64,000 nt of DNA from Verrucomicrobiia bacterium (lineage in GTDB: Bacteria; Verrucomicrobiota; Verrucomicrobiia; JADLBR01; JAIBCM01): NCBI GenBank assembly GCA_019694135.1, contig JAIBCM010000001.1:62001-126000 (forward strand), in the 5' to 3' direction. The notes below the pieces were generated by a model. It worked only from the letters and a program-made list of their open reading frames with translations, was not told the DNA's origin and did no database searches. The stretch's first letter is position 1, and the number at the start of each line of letters is the position of its first letter. A program made the position numbers and the translations under genes. Shown in pieces: positions 18,273 to 27,470 of this stretch.

Positions 18273-21200
18273 TTAAGACATCGAATGTTTTTTTCTCAAA
18301 AACCGCCATCGACTCCAATCATCGAAAATAGAATAGCTAATGGGTGTTACTAAAAGCGAAAGTAACAAACAAAGCATCTGCCCACCAATAATCACCTTAG
18401 CCATAGAAGCACGACCTGCAGCCCCAGGTCCCTGTCCTAAAGCAATAGGTATCATCGATGCCACTAACATCATCGTAGTCATCAAAATAGGACGCAAACG
18501 CGCTCGATTCGCCTCCAAAATAGCTGTCTCACGATCTAATCCTCGTTCGCGTAAGGTATTGGTGTAATCAATTTGCAAAATCCCATTTTTTTTCACAATT
18601 CCAAATAACATAAATAAACCAAAAATAGCATAAATATTAAGCGGCTCATTTAAAACAATCATGGTGAATAAGGCAAAAGGCAACGAAAGTGGAACTGCTA
18701 AAAGAATAGAAATAGGATGAACAAAATTTTCAAATTGCGCTGCAAGAATCATATACATGAAAACCATAGCCAAACCAAAAGCGATAACAAAATTTTGCCC
18801 TGTCTCCTGCAGAGTTTTAGCGCGCCCTGTAAAGGTAATCGTATAGCCCGGCTTCAAATGCAAATCCTCTACGACTTGTCGAACCTCTGCAATTGCATCA
18901 CCTAAAGCTTTATCCACCAAATTTGCCACGATCGTAACTTTGCGTTGCCGTTGAAAACGATCAATTTGATTAGGCCCTCGCGCCTCCTGAAATTGCACCA
19001 AATTTGCCATTTGCACCAAACCCCCTCCATTTTCTGATGGAAGACGCAACGTCATATTTTCTAACGCCTCCTGAGTGCTACGATCCCTGGGATCCGCACG
19101 AAGCCAGACATCATATAAATCATCGTTTTCTCGAAATGTCCCAACAATCTCTCCTCCCACTAAAGCTCGAAAAACATCGGCAATATCTTGCACCTGCAAG
19201 CCAAATTGACTGGCTTTAGTTCGATCGATATTAACTCGCAACTCCGGTTTTCGGTCCGCCAACGTTGAGTCCACATCTACAAAACCCGACCTTTCCCGCA
19301 ACCGACTAATAATTTGGGAAGAATAAAAAGAAAGCTGACCCAAATCGGGACCCAACAAATTAAATTGAATATCTCCGTTCCTTCCTCCCCCTCCAATATT
19401 CGAAATGTATTGCACTGAAGAACGAACATCAGGAAATTGAGACAAAATACGACGCGCCATCCCCATCGCTTGCGCTTGTGTCCAACGCCGCGTTTTTCCT
19501 AAAATTTTTGACCACAACCCGCCCAACTCTGGCAAACGGCAATAAATAGAAGCTTGAGTCACATCACCCTCCCCTTTACCCAACCGCCCCGAAACATCGC
19601 CAATGGTAACCAATGTCTCGATAACAACGGGCTCACCATTCATACGAAGTTTTTTTAACTGCTCAACAATTTGCTCACCAATTTCCGTGCTCTTTTGCAA
19701 ATCGGAACCTTCCGGAGTTTGTAGCGAAATTTCAAACTCACTCGAATCATCCTGTGGAATAAAAGTAAAGCGCGTCCACTTTCCGAGCAGTAAAATGGAA
19801 GCAAAACACAAACCCGCCGCAAGCATGATTATCCAACGATGATGCAAACTCCATTTTAGCAAACCCAAATAACGTTTTGATATTCCCTGCATGAACCGTC
19901 CTCCATGCGCCTTCTTTTCTCGCTCTTTTTCATTACTACTATGCTTAAGAAAACGCGAAGACAACATAGGCGTTAAAGTAAAAGAAACAAAAAGCGAAAC
20001 CAAAATCGCAAAAGCAACCGTAACACCATAACTTGAAAAAAACATGCCCACACGACCCTTCATAAAGGCTAAAGGCAAAAAAATGACAACCAAAGATAAA
20101 GTGGTAGCCATAACAGCTAAAGCAATTTCCCGTGTGGCATAACTCGCCGCCCTTTTACCATCCCACCCCTTTTCTTCCATCGTGCGATGAATATTTTCCA
20201 AAATAACAATCGCATCATCGATTACAATTCCCACTGCAAATACCAATCCCAACATCGTAAAATTATTTAAGGTATAGCCCATCGCTCTCATCAAAACAAA
20301 AGTGGCAACAATTGAAGCTGGAATCGCAATACAAGCAATAACCGTTCCTCGCCAATCGTGCATAAAGAAAAAAGTCGTTAAAGCCACCAACACAGCGCCC
20401 AATAACAAATGAAAATTTACCTCCTCTAGAGAACGCTTAATAAAACGGGATTGGTCCCGTATCACTTTCATATTAAAATCATTCGGCACCACGGCCTTCA
20501 ATTCTTGCAACCGCTCTTTTACCGCATCAATCACCTTGACCGTATTACTTCCTGACTGTTTGCGCACCACCAAAGTCACACAATTTTCACCATTTAATTC
20601 AGATAATGACCGCGGCTCCTCCACAGAATCTTCTACCTTTGCCACATCTTTTAAAAAAACAGGTTGCCCCCCAAAATTAGCCACAATCAAATCATTAAAA
20701 TCCTCCACCGATTGCATGCGTCCCAGCGTTCGCACTACCAACTCGCGTGGTCTTTGATTCAAACGCCCTCCCGGCACCTCAAGATTTTGGCTCTCCAGCG
20801 CTTGACGCACCTCCTCAATCGTCAAATTATAAGCGCGCAATTTTTCAATATCGACTGATACTTGCACAGCTCGAGTGCGAGTTCCTACCATACCTACCGA
20901 TCCCACATCGGGTACCGTCTCCAAATTTTGTTTAATAGATTTATCAGCAATATAACTAATTTCTTTTAAATCGCGTGGCGCACTAATACTGATCGAAATC
21001 ACAGGTACCGCATCCAAATCAAACTTATCAATAATAGGAGACTCTGTTCCCTCAGGCAAAGTTGATAAAATAGTATTGACCTTATCCCGCACATCTTGAG
21101 AAGCGACATCCCGATCACGCTCTAAAACAAATTGAATCGTAATCCGTGAAACACCCTCTGTCGTCACACTACTCAATTCATCAATCCCTTGAATCGTATT

Positions 21201-21473
21201 AATAATTTCCTCCAAAGGTTTTGTCACACTGGTTTCCATCTCTTCTGAAGAAGCACCCCGCAAGGTTGTTGTTACCGTAATAATAGGCAACTCAACATTC
21301 GGATATTGATCCACACCCAACTCATGAAAAGAAAACCATCCCAATACCACCAAAAATAAATTAATCATTGTAGCAAATACCGGTCTTTTAATACAAAGAT
21401 CTGCAATGCCAACCCCTTTACTTTGGCCAACTGAAGAGGAACCCCAATCCTTTTGAGCCTCAGAAAAACTCAT
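18273..21473 (-). CDS. RND-family efflux pump, inner-membrane transporter (AcrB/HAE1-like)
   Basis: The 1066-aa protein has the RND architecture: an N-terminal helix (CIKRPVFATMINLFLV), a large periplasmic porter loop, helices II-VI with the proton-relay motif GIVIDDAIVILENIHR, a second periplasmic loop, and C-terminal helices ending near residue 1055. It exports drugs or lipophilic compounds using the proton gradient. It is the last gene of the tetR-adaptor-RND operon, with a 4-bp overlap (ATGA) with the adaptor. The outer-membrane partner is not in the operon; the TolC-like gene at 31468 is a candidate. Confidence 0.95.
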   Translation of the reverse strand: MSFSEAQKDWGSSSVGQSKGVGIADLCIKRPVFATMINLFLVVLGWFSFHELGVDQYPNVELPIITVTTTLRGASSEEMETSVTKPLEEIINTIQGIDELSSVTTEGVSRITIQFVLERDRDVASQDVRDKVNTILSTLPEGTESPIIDKFDLDAVPVISISISAPRDLKEISYIADKSIKQNLETVPDVGSVGMVGTRTRAVQVSVDIEKLRAYNLTIEEVRQALESQNLEVPGGRLNQRPRELVVRTLGRMQSVEDFNDLIVANFGGQPVFLKDVAKVEDSVEEPRSLSELNGENCVTLVVRKQSGSNTVKVIDAVKERLQELKAVVPNDFNMKVIRDQSRFIKRSLEEVNFHLLLGAVLVALTTFFFMHDWRGTVIACIAIPASIVATFVLMRAMGYTLNNFTMLGLVFAVGIVIDDAIVILENIHRTMEEKGWDGKRAASYATREIALAVMATTLSLVVIFLPLAFMKGRVGMFFSSYGVTVAFAILVSLFVSFTLTPMLSSRFLKHSSNEKEREKKAHGGRFMQGISKRYLGLLKWSLHHRWIIMLAAGLCFASILLLGKWTRFTFIPQDDSSEFEISLQTPEGSDLQKSTEIGEQIVEQLKKLRMNGEPVVIETLVTIGDVSGRLGKGEGDVTQASIYCRLPELGGLWSKILGKTRRWTQAQAMGMARRILSQFPDVRSSVQYISNIGGGGRNGDIQFNLLGPDLGQLSFYSSQIISRLRERSGFVDVDSTLADRKPELRVNIDRTKASQFGLQVQDIADVFRALVGGEIVGTFRENDDLYDVWLRADPRDRSTQEALENMTLRLPSENGGGLVQMANLVQFQEARGPNQIDRFQRQRKVTIVANLVDKALGDAIAEVRQVVEDLHLKPGYTITFTGRAKTLQETGQNFVIAFGLAMVFMYMILAAQFENFVHPISILLAVPLSLPFALFTMIVLNEPLNIYAIFGLFMLFGIVKKNGILQIDYTNTLRERGLDRETAILEANRARLRPILMTTMMLVASMIPIALGQGPGAAGRASMAKVIIGGQMLCLLLSLLVTPISYSIFDDWSRWRFLRKKHSMS

Positions 21474-22576
21474 AAATTCTTTTCTTCTTCTAAGTAAGAG
21501 GAAGACCGATTTTGAACCGTAATCAAAGCATGATCAATCAAACTATTTTGACCTGTAACAATAACCTTTTCACCCTCCTCAATCCCTTCCACTTCTTGCA
21601 AACCATTACGAATCTGCCCTATTTTCACCTGACGGCTCCGAGCTTCATTGCCTTCGGCAACAAAAACCTTGGTAACCCCAGCAAAATTGACAATCGCCTC
21701 CAAAGGAACCACCGTTGTTTTCACTGCTCTCTCCAAAATCATCACACCCCTTGCAAAAGTATTGGCTTTTAAAGATAGCCCTTCATTCAACACGGCTGCC
21801 GCCACATCAAATGATCGCGAGGTTGTTACTATCGCTGGATTAATCAAATAAATCTGTCCCTGAAAAATTTTGTTGGGATAATTATCCACACCCAAATTCA
21901 CCGCTAACCCTTTTTTAATTAAAGAGGCATAACGTTCCGGAACTTGAAAAACAAACTTTAAAGTCGCGTCATTCACTACCCTAAATAAAGGCGCCCCCAC
22001 TTTGACAAAATCCCCCCGCTCCACAAATCGTTGAGCAATAGCTCCAGAAAAAGGTGCTTGGACATGCGACCGCTCCACATTCAAACGCGCCACTTTTTCT
22101 GACCCTTGAGCCGCTTTCACCTCGGCTTCCGTCTGATCCCTTTGAGCCTTCGAAGCGTCTAACTCGCTAATAGAAACTGCACCACTTTTTTGCAATCTTT
22201 GGATTCGATCAAAATTCTTGCGTGCATTCTCTTCTGTCGCCTCAGCTCGGGCCAAATTACCCATCGCCTGCTCCAATTGTGCCTCATACACCGCCCGATC
22301 AATCGTCGCCAAATCCTCTCCATATTTGACCCGATCACCAAAATCAACTAATGTTTCCTCTACCGTTCCTTCTACCTGCGCTGCAATCGTTGCTTCATCA
22401 ATCGGATACAACGTTCCAATAACAGGAAGTGTTTTATCCCAAAAAACATTAGTTACCACTGCAACCTGCACCGACGTCACCGAAGGCTCCACTATCGTAT
22501 TTTGCGATTTCTTCCCCTCACACCCCACTAACCATCCACATACGATTGAAAGGACTAAAAAATAATGTCGTTTCAT
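21470..22576 (-). CDS. RND efflux periplasmic adaptor (membrane fusion protein), lipoprotein
   Basis: The 368-aa adaptor has a lipoprotein signal (LSIVCGWLVGC, Cys near residue 19) for lipidation. A lipoyl half-motif (AQVEGTVEETLVDFGDRVKYGE), a coiled-coil hairpin (residues 95-160), the second lipoyl half (VQAPFSGAIAQRFVERGDFV) and a beta-barrel follow. It links the RND pump to an outer-membrane channel. Both ends overlap neighbouring genes by 4 bp, showing tight operon coupling with the TetR gene upstream and the pump downstream. Confidence 0.94.
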   Translation of the reverse strand: MKRHYFLVLSIVCGWLVGCEGKKSQNTIVEPSVTSVQVAVVTNVFWDKTLPVIGTLYPIDEATIAAQVEGTVEETLVDFGDRVKYGEDLATIDRAVYEAQLEQAMGNLARAEATEENARKNFDRIQRLQKSGAVSISELDASKAQRDQTEAEVKAAQGSEKVARLNVERSHVQAPFSGAIAQRFVERGDFVKVGAPLFRVVNDATLKFVFQVPERYASLIKKGLAVNLGVDNYPNKIFQGQIYLINPAIVTTSRSFDVAAAVLNEGLSLKANTFARGVMILERAVKTTVVPLEAIVNFAGVTKVFVAEGNEARSRQVKIGQIRNGLQEVEGIEEGEKVIVTGQNSLIDHALITVQNRSSSYLEEEKNL

Positions 22577-23166
22577 ATTTTTTTCCGAGCCCCATTTAAA
22601 AACAATTCAACAATTCTTTTTGCTTTAGCACAATTTAAATGCCCCCTTGGAATGAGCAATTGAGTGCGAATTTGATGACTAATAGCCCCATAAATACCAT
22701 GCGCCAACTCCAATGTGCTATATCGCAAATCAATCTCTTTACGCTTCTGAGCTTGTCGAATGAAACCATACACCAATTCAAAATTTCGCCTCCTTTTTTC
22801 TTTATTAATCGAACCCCGTGGAATCTCCTGAGGTGCAGCAAAAACCGTTGAAAAAATCAAACGAGTAAGATCTTTATTATCCTCAGCGAAACGAAATAAG
22901 GCAGTTGCCAAAGCCACCAAAATCTCTTCGCACCGGCTTTTGTGTTTGACTCTTTCAGACATCAAACGAAAACATTCATCATAAGCAAAATCCAAAATCG
23001 CACGAAATAAGCCCGCCTTACTCTCAAAATAATAATAAAGCGTAGGCTTGGATAAGCGAGTCGCCTTCAAAATATCTTGCAAAGAAGTGCCAGCATAACC
23101 CTTTTGTGCAAAAGCGCCAATAGCGGAATCCAAAATAATCTGTCTCGCGCAAGAATCAGCTTTCAT
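22573..23166 (-). CDS. TetR/AcrR-family transcriptional regulator
   Basis: The 197-aa protein has an N-terminal TetR helix-turn-helix (ILDSAIGAFAQKGYAGTSLQDILKA, then the recognition part LSKPTLYYYFESKAGLF). Its C-terminal ligand domain resembles the AcrR group. It is the first gene of the efflux operon and presumably represses it. A perfect 12-bp palindrome begins 2 nt upstream of the ATG, placed to block transcription of the whole operon. The inducer is unknown. Confidence 0.93.
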   Translation of the reverse strand: MKADSCARQIILDSAIGAFAQKGYAGTSLQDILKATRLSKPTLYYYFESKAGLFRAILDFAYDECFRLMSERVKHKSRCEEILVALATALFRFAEDNKDLTRLIFSTVFAAPQEIPRGSINKEKRRRNFELVYGFIRQAQKRKEIDLRYSTLELAHGIYGAISHQIRTQLLIPRGHLNCAKAKRIVELFLNGARKKI

Positions 23167-23167
23167 A

Positions 23168-23179
23168 TACCGAACGGTA
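23168..23179. promoter_or_regulatory. Palindromic operator for the TetR-family regulator
   Basis: TACCGAACGGTA is a perfect 12-bp inverted repeat immediately upstream of the tetR start codon. Its ACCG-NN-CGGT core is typical of TetR/AcrR-class operators. Its position suggests autorepression of the tetR-adaptor-RND operon. A TTGACA (minus strand, 23201-23196) lies nearby, but no -10 box at the right spacing could be fixed. Confidence 0.6.
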
Positions 23180-23318
23180 AGTATATTTTATACTCTGTCA
23201 AGAACTGCCCATTACTTCTCAAAGAACTTACACCCAAAATCTGTTAATAATTCCAACCCGTAAAAATATCAAAAACTGCCTAATCTTGCTTTTTAACTTT
23301 TCTTTTGCATGTTTTTGT

Positions 23319-23501
23319 ATGCCAGCAAAATCAAAAAAACAACAAATGGCCGCAGGCGCTGCATTGTCAGCCAAACGTGGGAACCGACCCAAATCATCAC
23401 TCAAAGGCGCTTCACGCGGCATGTACAAATCCATGAGTGAAAAACAATTGCGAGATGTGGCAAAAACCAAAAGAAAAAAACTACCCAAAAAGAAAAAGTA
23501 A
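23319..23501 (+). CDS. DUF3008 family small basic protein
   Basis: The 60-aa lysine/arginine-rich protein starts MPAKSKKQQMAAGAALSAKRG, the hallmark of the DUF3008 family, and ends in a run of lysines. The ATG at 23319 is chosen over an in-frame upstream codon because family members begin at this Met-Pro. The function is unknown; members often sit with general-stress genes. A decayed copy with matching upstream sequence lies at 18173. No clear Shine-Dalgarno is present. Confidence 0.8.
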   Translation: MPAKSKKQQMAAGAALSAKRGNRPKSSLKGASRGMYKSMSEKQLRDVAKTKRKKLPKKKK

Positions 23502-23525
23502 ATTTTTTACTAATGACCATCCTAA

Positions 23526-23694
23526 TCAATATTTTTTATTTAACCTTGTTAATCCAATAATTAAAACCATTAAGGTAAAAAGCCAAAATAAGTTATTCCA
23601 CAAAAAAACGTTCGAAATACCAACCTCCCATAATACTGATGCCGGGAGCAACTTTGTAAAACCATACTGGAAATCCTTTTAATCGATAATCCAA
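23526..23694 (-). pseudogene. Possible frameshifted small membrane protein
   Basis: On the minus strand a TTG-started frame reads DYRLKGFPVWFYKVAPGISI and GGWYFERFF up to a T7 run (A7 at 23602-23608 on +), then stops. The next frame continues immediately after the T7 with WNNLFWLFTLMVLIIGLTRL and NKKY before a stop. A one-base change in the homopolymer would join them into a peptide of about 55 residues with one membrane helix. It could be a sequencing error, a broken gene or chance. Confidence 0.3.
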
Positions 23695-23720
23695 AGATTA
23701 ACAACGCAACAATGAATATT

Positions 23721-24980
23721 CTATCTTCGCGATCTTCGGCGCGATGAAAAATGGCCACGCCGCGAAGAACGTGAACGAGAAAATTTAATTGTGGGAGAAG
23801 CTGAAGTCAAAATTTCGGTGTTTTCTGCTTCCCCTAAAGCGCCAACCCCATCACCATTCTCCTCGATTCGTTTGCGCGTCAAACCTCTGCCAATAAAACG
23901 TTCCAACGAATGCAGCACACTGTAATCCTCAAAGGTCACAAAACTTATCGCTTCACCGACTGCTTGAGCTCGACCCGTACGGCCAATGCGATGCACATAA
24001 TCTTCAGGATGCTTGGGGAAATCATAATTAATCACATGCGAAATGCCATCCACATCAATGCCGCGCGACGCGATATCGGTTGCAACTAAAACACGCACTT
24101 TTCCTGATTTAAAATTTTTCAAAGCCATTTGACGCTGACTTTGCGAACGATTCGCGTGCAAGGTTGCTACGCTAATTTTTTCGTGCCGCAGCTTTTCCGC
24201 CACGCGATCAGCTCCATGCTTAGTGCGAGTAAAAACCAGCACCATGTTAAAATCAGGATCACTTAATAAACGAAGCAATAACGACGTTTTTAAACGAGGT
24301 GATGTTTCATAAACAAACTGTGTGACTGTTTCTGCTGGATTCGAGCGACGCCCAATCTCTACTAGTTGCGGATGATGAAGAAATTCGCGCGTCAATTTCT
24401 CTATTTCTTGAGATAAGGTTGCAGAAAAAAGCAGAGTTTGACGCTGTTTCGGAAGCCGCTTAATCAATCGCCGAATCTCAGGAAGAAATCCCATGTCCAA
24501 CATGCGATCCGCTTCGTCTAACACTAAAAATTCAAGCCCAGAAAAATTAGCATGGCCCTGCTCCATTAAATCTAAAAGCCTACCCGGCGTTGCAATGACA
24601 AGTTCCACACGATTTCGTAACGCTCGAATTTGCGGCTGCTCTCCCACCCCACCATAAACAGCCGCCATTTTCAACGAAAGATATTTCGAGTAAAGGCGCA
24701 CAGATTCTTCGATTTGCACTGCCAACTCACGTGTTGGAGCCAAAATCAAAACCCGCGTAGTCTTCACTATGCCTTTAGGAGGTTTATTAACCAACTGCGC
24801 CAAAATCGGCAAAACAAAAGCCGCCGTTTTTCCGGTGCCTGTTTGTGCAATGCCAATGACATCTTGACCCAGCAAAATTTTAGGAATGGCCGCAGCTTGA
24901 ATAGGAGTAGGCTCAGCATAGCCCACTTCCTGAATTGCTCGATCAATGGATGAGCCAAAACTAAAATCGCAAAAGGGCAT
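23721..24980 (-). CDS. DEAD-box ATP-dependent RNA helicase (RhlE-like)
   Basis: The 419-aa helicase has all the family motifs: Q motif (AEPTPIQAAAIP), Walker A AQTGTGKTA, motif Ia PTRELAVQ, DEAD, SAT, and the C-terminal HRIGRTGR. The tail after residue 395 is short, basic and Ser/Arg-rich (SRSRSSRRGHF) and probably binds RNA. It unwinds structured RNA in ribosome assembly or cold adaptation. It lies 47 nt downstream of an RRM protein gene on the same strand, so the two probably form an RNA-chaperone unit. Confidence 0.94.
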   Translation of the reverse strand: MPFCDFSFGSSIDRAIQEVGYAEPTPIQAAAIPKILLGQDVIGIAQTGTGKTAAFVLPILAQLVNKPPKGIVKTTRVLILAPTRELAVQIEESVRLYSKYLSLKMAAVYGGVGEQPQIRALRNRVELVIATPGRLLDLMEQGHANFSGLEFLVLDEADRMLDMGFLPEIRRLIKRLPKQRQTLLFSATLSQEIEKLTREFLHHPQLVEIGRRSNPAETVTQFVYETSPRLKTSLLLRLLSDPDFNMVLVFTRTKHGADRVAEKLRHEKISVATLHANRSQSQRQMALKNFKSGKVRVLVATDIASRGIDVDGISHVINYDFPKHPEDYVHRIGRTGRAQAVGEAISFVTFEDYSVLHSLERFIGRGLTRKRIEENGDGVGALGEAENTEILTSASPTIKFSRSRSSRRGHFSSRRRSRR

Positions 24981-25027
24981 AGCAAACCTGTCTTAAAATA
25001 AAGAAATTTTTAAGCAAAAGCTAAAAA

Positions 25028-25363
25028 CTATCGATGACGATGGCCGCCACCGCCGCCAAATCTACGTCCACCGCCGCCTCTTCTTTCTCCACCACCACCG
25101 CCTGGAGGACGATCTTCACGAGGTCTTGCGAGATTCACCGTAATATTACGTCCATCTAAAGCGGTTCCATTCATAGCATCGATGGCTTTCTGCGCCTCTT
25201 CAGCAGAGCCCATCGTAATAAACGCGAATCCGCGAGGTCGACCGCTCATGCGATCCATCATCAAATTTGCTTCTACTACTGTGCCATGCGCGGCAAACGC
25301 ATCCTGCAAATCATTTTCGGTTACATTATAGGAAAGATTTCCCACAAAAAGTTTTGTACTCAT
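25028..25363 (-). CDS. RRM-type RNA-binding protein with glycine-rich tail
   Basis: The 111-aa protein has one RNA recognition motif: RNP2 KLFVGNLSY at the N-terminus and RNP1 RGFAFITM near residue 47, then a Gly/Arg-rich tail ending GGGGGHRHR. This is the bacterial glycine-rich RNA-binding (Rbp) type, often cold-induced. It is followed by the DEAD-box helicase gene. The upstream gap to the preceding gene (25364-25571, 208 bp) shows no other gene and may hold a promoter and leader. Confidence 0.93.
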   Translation of the reverse strand: MSTKLFVGNLSYNVTENDLQDAFAAHGTVVEANLMMDRMSGRPRGFAFITMGSAEEAQKAIDAMNGTALDGRNITVNLARPREDRPPGGGGGERRGGGGRRFGGGGGHRHR

Positions 25364-25571
25364 GTATGTCTATTGTCTTAGACTCTGCTCTGCACTTTCC
25401 AAACTGTTCCCGTTCATCGGATTTCAAATCAACACTGAAACAAGTTCACCTGAAGATTTACCATGCTTTGGACGCCCTCAACTATCTAATCAATCCTTAT
25501 AAAGTGGCCTCTTTTTGCCGAATAGCAAGCGTTTTTAAAAATTCTTCTTCTAATTCACTATTAACATCCCT

Positions 25572-26207
25572 CTACTTTTCAATCAAACCAGGCACTGATC
25601 CATAACCAATAAAGCGACTACTAGATTGCTGGATTCGGGAAGGAACGGGAAAGCCGGGAAGGTTAAAATCAAACACGCTCACCCCAAAGCGCTGAACGCC
25701 ATTATAAGTACGGCCATCACTAGCACCCACCATAACTCGTTGATTGTCTTTTTTCAATCGACCTAGGTAAAACATAACATGCGTAATCGGCGGATCTCTT
25801 TTAATATCATAAGTGCCCACCCAAAACATCACATCACCCGGCTTTAATGCATCAAGCTCAAACGTGTCCTGAGCTGTGCTATTCACCGCATGAAATAAGT
25901 TAGCTTTTCGTACCCAGTGATATTGTTCCGACGAAGAGCGAGGCACCTTTTCTAAACCTGCTTGGGTCAAAACATAATAAATCGTTCCCGAACAATCCAT
26001 GCCACCCTTCTTGGGATCTGCACTTCCATAAGTATAGTTCAAACTTTGCGTTGTTAAACCAAGCGCCAAATTTAAAATTTCTTTAACGGGTTTTGAGAGT
26101 TGATCAAAACCCTGAATTTCCTCAGGTGCCAAGGTAACATTCGGCCCCTTTTCCGCGAAAAGCGAAAAGATAGTAAAAATGTTAATCAAAAAAACAGCGT
26201 ATCTCAC
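25572..26207 (-). CDS. Secreted NlpC/P60-family (C40) peptidase
   Basis: The 211-aa protein has a hydrophobic N-terminus and an NlpC/P60 core: catalytic Cys in GGMDCSGTIYYVLTQAG near residue 70, LKPGDVMFWVG, and the catalytic His in PITHVMFYLG. The family cleaves peptide stems of cell-wall peptidoglycan or related gamma-Glu bonds. The start is GTG with AAAAGG directly before it; an internal TTG is an alternative. It follows the serpin gene by 22 nt on the same strand, suggesting a shared transcript. Confidence 0.87.
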   Translation of the reverse strand: MRYAVFLINIFTIFSLFAEKGPNVTLAPEEIQGFDQLSKPVKEILNLALGLTTQSLNYTYGSADPKKGGMDCSGTIYYVLTQAGLEKVPRSSSEQYHWVRKANLFHAVNSTAQDTFELDALKPGDVMFWVGTYDIKRDPPITHVMFYLGRLKKDNQRVMVGASDGRTYNGVQRFGVSVFDFNLPGFPVPSRIQQSSSRFIGYGSVPGLIEK

Positions 26208-26229
26208 CTTTTCAAATTAACAAAAAATA

Positions 26230-27378
26230 TTAAGGTGTCATGCATCTTCCCATGAAAAAAAATTGTCCTGTTTTCTTTTCGCGAATCGCAAACAAAAAAG
26301 GATGCTCTGCATGAAAAAATTTTATGGGTTCCGAATTAAAACGAGCAGTTGCGATCTCCAAAGTCATGGCCGTAGCTGCTGCCGCCTCAGTTCCTTTCTC
26401 ATTCACTTCGATAAAAGCTTGATGGATCACATCACTAATTTTAAGCGGTTTTTTAGCCATGGCCGAAAAATCGGCGTTATCTGTAAAAGCTAATTTTAAT
26501 CCCATCCGCTGAAGATGATCATTCGCTAGCACTTTAAACTCCTGCTTAAAACGCGGCATCCGAAAATGAACTATTTCAGATGATAAAGCCTTTAACAAAT
26601 CCTCCAATCGATCCACTGATAACTGCCTCTCCCAATCAGACAACCCGGTGCGATCTTTAGGTAGAAAAATAAGCATCGAAAACTGTTCCCCTTCATAATC
26701 CAATTGCACGACTTGAATGTCCTCTTTCTCTGCGTAAAGCATCCTACGCTTATCCGCAAAATAAGTTGCCATCACTTCTTTTCCATCGGCACAATAAAAC
26801 GGTTCTTTTATAGATTGCACATCAAACGGGTCATGCCATTTCCCCAAAAAATAAATCGCATTCGCAATCACCAATTCCGTAATGGGTTTGACCGAACCTG
26901 ATGACAATAAATCACGAATTTTTTCTTTCGTTCGCTTTCCCACCCACTGATTAATTCCATTTCTAACTTTTTCCGTTTCATTTCGAAAATCAACAGACTC
27001 GATTTGCACCAAAGTCTGCTGCCGAGCTCTTTTTTCAAACTCCGGCAATAAGGCCAATGTTTTTTCCACCCACATACCATTGGCAATCTGTAAAATCACA
27101 CCCTCGCTATCCACACCCTTTTTAAACAGCGCATCGGATCGAAAATGAAAGATCGAATTAATCTCCTCCAATGTCTTACCTTTAGCGCCCAAAGCACAAA
27201 CTGAAAAAGTTTCCGAAAAACTATAAGGCGAAAAAAAGAAATTATCCGAGGAAGAGAAAGCAAGTTGCTGATAAAAATTTACAGCAAAATCATTCCCATC
27301 CCCCGCATGTGCTTGCTGATTAAAATTTTGGAAACAAGAAAACATCATCACTATAGCCCATTGTCCAAAAACTCTCAT
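26230..27378 (-). CDS. Secreted serpin (serine protease inhibitor)
   Basis: The 382-aa serpin has an N-terminal signal peptide (cut likely after QQAHA), the FFFSPYSFSETF segment and the C-terminal HPFLFAIREKKTGQFFFMG signature. The reactive-loop hinge reads EKGTEAAAATAM, the small-residue pattern of inhibitory serpins. Counting from the hinge Glu as P17 places P1-P1' at Ala-Thr, which suggests an elastase-like target (inference). The ATG at 27378 is chosen over an upstream TTG because it gives the better signal peptide. It is probably exported to the periplasm or outside. Confidence 0.91.
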   Translation of the reverse strand: MRVFGQWAIVMMFSCFQNFNQQAHAGDGNDFAVNFYQQLAFSSSDNFFFSPYSFSETFSVCALGAKGKTLEEINSIFHFRSDALFKKGVDSEGVILQIANGMWVEKTLALLPEFEKRARQQTLVQIESVDFRNETEKVRNGINQWVGKRTKEKIRDLLSSGSVKPITELVIANAIYFLGKWHDPFDVQSIKEPFYCADGKEVMATYFADKRRMLYAEKEDIQVVQLDYEGEQFSMLIFLPKDRTGLSDWERQLSVDRLEDLLKALSSEIVHFRMPRFKQEFKVLANDHLQRMGLKLAFTDNADFSAMAKKPLKISDVIHQAFIEVNEKGTEAAAATAMTLEIATARFNSEPIKFFHAEHPFLFAIREKKTGQFFFMGRCMTP

Positions 27379-27470
27379 TAATATGACAATACACAATGGA
27401 CACACTAAAAACAATTTAGGAAACCAAATTTTACAATCTTTTTACACCATCAATCAGGCTCTCACGATTG

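Noticed and set aside
23196-23201. TTGACA as the -35 box of the tetR operon
   Set aside because: No -10 hexamer lies at 15-19 nt; the TATACT nearby is only 10 nt away.
25364-25571. Gene or cold-shock element upstream of the RRM gene
   Set aside because: No ORF with protein-like composition and no recognised cold-shock box; only a plausible promoter region.
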